A stretch of 24,627 bases of DNA from CAWUKT01 sp963923035. Lineage in GTDB: Bacteria > Bacteroidota > Bacteroidia > J057 > JADKCL01. Location of the stretch: positions 1 through 24,627 of the forward strand of contig CAWUKT010000098.1 of NCBI GenBank assembly GCA_963923035.1, given 5' to 3'. Position 1 is the stretch's first letter. Each line of letters starts with the position of its first letter. Made by a program: the position numbers and the translations under genes. Below the pieces are notes generated by a model that saw nothing but the letters and a program-made list of their open reading frames with translations, had not been told where the DNA came from and made no database searches. Below, one piece after another: positions 22,812 to 24,627 of this stretch.

Positions 22812-23654
22812 ATGGCCAATATCTCCATCCTCGGGACCGGCTGGCTCGGTCTACCTCTGGGCAAGCGCCTGGCCGCCGCCGGGCACTCCGTCGGGGGCAG
22901 CACCACCACTCCGGCCAAGGTCGACCGCTTGCGGTCGGCGGGCATTGTCCCCTACCTGATTGACCTCCAAGACCCCGAGGTGGCCCTGCCGGAGGCCTTT
23001 CGGCAGGCAGAAATCCTGATCATCACGGTTCCGCCTTCTGCTTTCCAACGGGGCGGTCGGCGCAGCACCACGCCCCCGGATGGACGCTACCGCGCTGCAT
23101 TGGTCCGGGTGGCCCAATCATTTTCCCACCTCAAAGGCATCGTCTATACCAGCTCGACCTCGGCTTACGGAGAAGTGGAGGGAGAGGTCCATGAACTGTC
23201 CCCGGCGGCTCCGGTGACGACTTCGGCCCAGATGGTGGTGGGGGTGGAAAATGGCCTGCGCGCGGCATTTCCAGCGCAAACGACGGTGGTGCGCCTGGGT
23301 GGCTTGATTGGGGGCGACCGCGATCCGGCCCGCTATTTTGCGGGGCGCTCCGGGGTGCCTCATCCGGGTACGCCGGTGAATCTGGTTCACCGGGAAGATG
23401 TGATCGGGGTGGTGGAACGGGTGCTGGAAAAAGAAGCCTGGGGTGAACTGTTCAATGTGGTGGCGCCGACCCATCCGACGCGAGAGGTCCACTATACGGC
23501 CCGGGTCCGGGCCCTGGGACTGCCCGAGCCACGTTTTGCTGCGCAGGGCAGTATCGGAAAACGCGTGAGCAGTCAGAAAGTGCGGACGGAATTGGGGTAT
23601 ACGTTTGTTTATCCCGACCCCCAATATTTTCCTTTGCCCAGCTCCGAAACCTGA
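22812..23654 (+). CDS. Atypical short-chain dehydrogenase/NAD-dependent epimerase-like protein (YeeZ type)
   Basis: This 280-aa cytosolic protein opens with a Rossmann nucleotide-binding motif, ISILGTGWLGLPLG (Gly8, Gly10, Gly13). It continues with the extended-SDR pattern IVYTSSTSAYGE, then VVRLGGLIGGDRDP and NLVHREDVIGVVERVL. The usual YxxxK catalytic pair is not visible; the YeeZ-like atypical SDR group generally has a GxGxxG motif with altered active-site residues. The reaction is unknown. It starts 29 bp after the Asp-box propeller gene and may share its transcript. It converges with the small minus-strand gene that ends 12 bp away. Confidence 0.85.
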   Translation: MANISILGTGWLGLPLGKRLAAAGHSVGGSTTTPAKVDRLRSAGIVPYLIDLQDPEVALPEAFRQAEILIITVPPSAFQRGGRRSTTPPDGRYRAALVRVAQSFSHLKGIVYTSSTSAYGEVEGEVHELSPAAPVTTSAQMVVGVENGLRAAFPAQTTVVRLGGLIGGDRDPARYFAGRSGVPHPGTPVNLVHREDVIGVVERVLEKEAWGELFNVVAPTHPTREVHYTARVRALGLPEPRFAAQGSIGKRVSSQKVRTELGYTFVYPDPQYFPLPSSET

Positions 23655-23666
23655 TCCTGCCAGCCT

Positions 23667-23918
23667 TTACTCCAATCCCCCTTTTCCCTTCTCTTTCGCT
23701 TCCTTCCGCCTCCGAAATCGGTCGGGGCTGCTGTGGACTTCCAGCGCCAAGCTGTCGATATAGCCTTTCCCCTTTTCCTTCCACCCCTTGATTTCCTCCG
23801 GCTCCAGGTCCACAAAGACCTCGTACAAGGCATGGGTCCCACACAGGACCACCAGCTTCATGGCTTCACCCTCCTGGTAGAGCGTGTATTTCCAGGGTTC
23901 TGAGAGTACTATCTTCAT
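23667..23918 (-). CDS. Small cytosolic protein, possible immunity-type partner
   Basis: This 83-aa protein has no signal peptide. It reads MKIVLSEPWKYTLYQEGE, then KLVVLCGTHALYEVFVDLEPEE, then KGYIDSLALEV, and has a very basic Lys/Arg/Glu tail. The beta-rich first half followed by a helix resembles small immunity-like proteins of polymorphic toxin loci, but I recognise no named family. Its ATG overlaps the TGA of the upstream gene (ATGA, 23918-23915), so translation is coupled; that overlap and the good N-terminus decided the start over longer in-frame options. Confidence 0.7.
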   Translation of the reverse strand: MKIVLSEPWKYTLYQEGEAMKLVVLCGTHALYEVFVDLEPEEIKGWKEKGKGYIDSLALEVHSSPDRFRRRKEAKEKGKGGLE

Positions 23919-24553
23919 TTGGTCGGGTTGGAAGTAGAACAGGGGGCACAGGGATTGACGATGAGGGCTTCGTACTGGCCCTGAGGCACCGCATCCAATA
24001 CGGCCTCGGAATAGCCTTCGGGTGTGTAGCCACCGGGAATCCACAGGTCATTGGCCCCGGCTTCATTGCCGGAGGGCATGCGGAGGTTGAGCGCGCCGGG
24101 ATCGGGGATGATGATGAGCAACAGGGGCTTTCCGTCCCAACTGCCCGCGGGGACGCCGAGGGCCGATTCGATCTTGGCGATGTCTCCGTCGGAGGCTTTG
24201 ATGAGTTGGCGGGCTTGGGTGACGGGCAATACAAACTGGCCATCGGGACGGCCCACGGGGTTACAACCGTATTTCTGAAGGATTTCCTGGGGCACGAAAT
24301 AGGAGGCCCCATCGCTGAATTCCAACAGGTGCTGGACGATGTAGGTGATCTTGAGGTATTCTTCGGGAGCGGGCCGCTTGCCCTTGGGATAGGCCAGGAC
24401 GCGCTCCTTGTTCCAACCGTCCTTGAAGCCAATGGGCGGGTGGGGAATGGTATCGGCAGAATTGGATTGGCTGTGGAGGGGCTGGGTCAGGAATACCATT
24501 CCGACCAGTAGGATGAGCCCCCACAGGGAGGGGTGACGCAATTGTTTCTTCAT
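23915..24553 (-). CDS. Exported protein of unknown function with toxin-like C-terminal motif
   Basis: This 212-aa protein has a clear signal peptide (KKQLRHPSLWGLILLVGMVF, ending PLHSQ). The mature part has IGFKDGWNKERVLAYPKG, then YFVPQEILQKYG and RPDGQFVLPVTQARQLI, then IESALGVPAGSWDGKPLLLI, and ends with RMPSGNEAGANDLWIPGG, YTPEGYSEAVLDAVPQGQYE and NPCAPC. The GNEAGANDLWIPGG/EAVLDAVP block reminds me of C-terminal domains in polymorphic toxins; this is from memory and unverified. No transmembrane segment follows the signal. It overlaps the downstream small gene by 4 nt. It could equally be an ordinary periplasmic protein. Confidence 0.75.
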   Translation of the reverse strand: MKKQLRHPSLWGLILLVGMVFLTQPLHSQSNSADTIPHPPIGFKDGWNKERVLAYPKGKRPAPEEYLKITYIVQHLLEFSDGASYFVPQEILQKYGCNPVGRPDGQFVLPVTQARQLIKASDGDIAKIESALGVPAGSWDGKPLLLIIIPDPGALNLRMPSGNEAGANDLWIPGGYTPEGYSEAVLDAVPQGQYEALIVNPCAPCSTSNPTK

Positions 24554-24573
24554 GATCTATCAAATGAAAGCCT

Positions 24574-24609
24574 AAAGAGGCCGTCTCATAACCACGAGGC
24601 GGCCTCTTT
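24574..24609 (-). terminator. Strong hairpin terminator, probably of a gene beyond the right edge
   Basis: AAAGAGGCCG pairs exactly with CGGCCTCTTT, and CTC/GAG extends the stem, around the loop ATAACCAC. A-rich and T-rich flanks on both sides allow bidirectional use. No plus-strand gene ends nearby, and the next minus-strand gene starts at 24553, so it most likely ends a minus-strand gene outside the window. Confidence 0.75.
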
Positions 24610-24627
24610 CGATTTACCCCCGGTCAG

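Overview
The window reads as a GC-rich member of the Bacteroidota, most likely of the Saprospiria/Lewinella type. Three proteins end in a type A Por/type IX secretion (T9SS) sorting domain with the YPNP signature. Several other families seen here are common in that phylum: GYF_2/CD225 plus DUF2752 pairs, Asp-box sortilin-like propellers and alkylglycerol monooxygenase-like hydroxylases. Promoter-like elements resemble the Bacteroidota TTG/TAnnTTTG type, and Shine-Dalgarno sites are not evident. The taxonomy is inferred from these features only.

Layout, left to right. Positions 1-105 hold five 21-bp palindromic tandem repeats that run off the left edge. A flavin reductase-like gene (197-865, +) converges on an alkylglycerol monooxygenase/sterol desaturase-like membrane hydroxylase (871-2148, -). 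A minus-strand cluster follows: a GYF_2-CD225 membrane protein (6093-5593), a DUF2752 protein (5645-5211) and two adjacent squalene-cyclase-like alpha/alpha-toroid proteins (5102-3777 and 3771-2581). Divergent from it is a compact plus-strand operon (6232-10067): a small conserved protein, two exported cyclophilins that look like a tandem duplication, and a seven-MORN-repeat protein with a degenerate thioredoxin-like tail. A penicillin-acylase-type Ntn hydrolase (12155-10080) and an exported VWA-like protein (13436-12237) lie on the minus strand.

The centrepiece is 14389-19697: three tandem minus-strand paralogues, each with a signal peptide, a Cys-containing Ig-like domain, a seven-bladed PLL/tachylectin-like beta-propeller and a T9SS sorting domain. 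Each is followed by a strong intrinsic terminator. The upstream regions of the first and third genes share a repeated CCACCGTGC-type motif. Next to them, divergently transcribed, is a large secreted Asp-box propeller (19993-22782) followed by an atypical SDR (22812-23654). The right end carries a signal-peptide protein and a small cytosolic protein with an ATGA overlap (24553-23667), arranged like a toxin-immunity pair.

Taken together, most genes point to the cell envelope and surface: exported folding catalysts, lipoproteins, and T9SS-delivered carbohydrate-binding-like propellers. I see no rRNA, tRNA, CRISPR, integrase or transposase. No complete known defence or metabolic system is visible.
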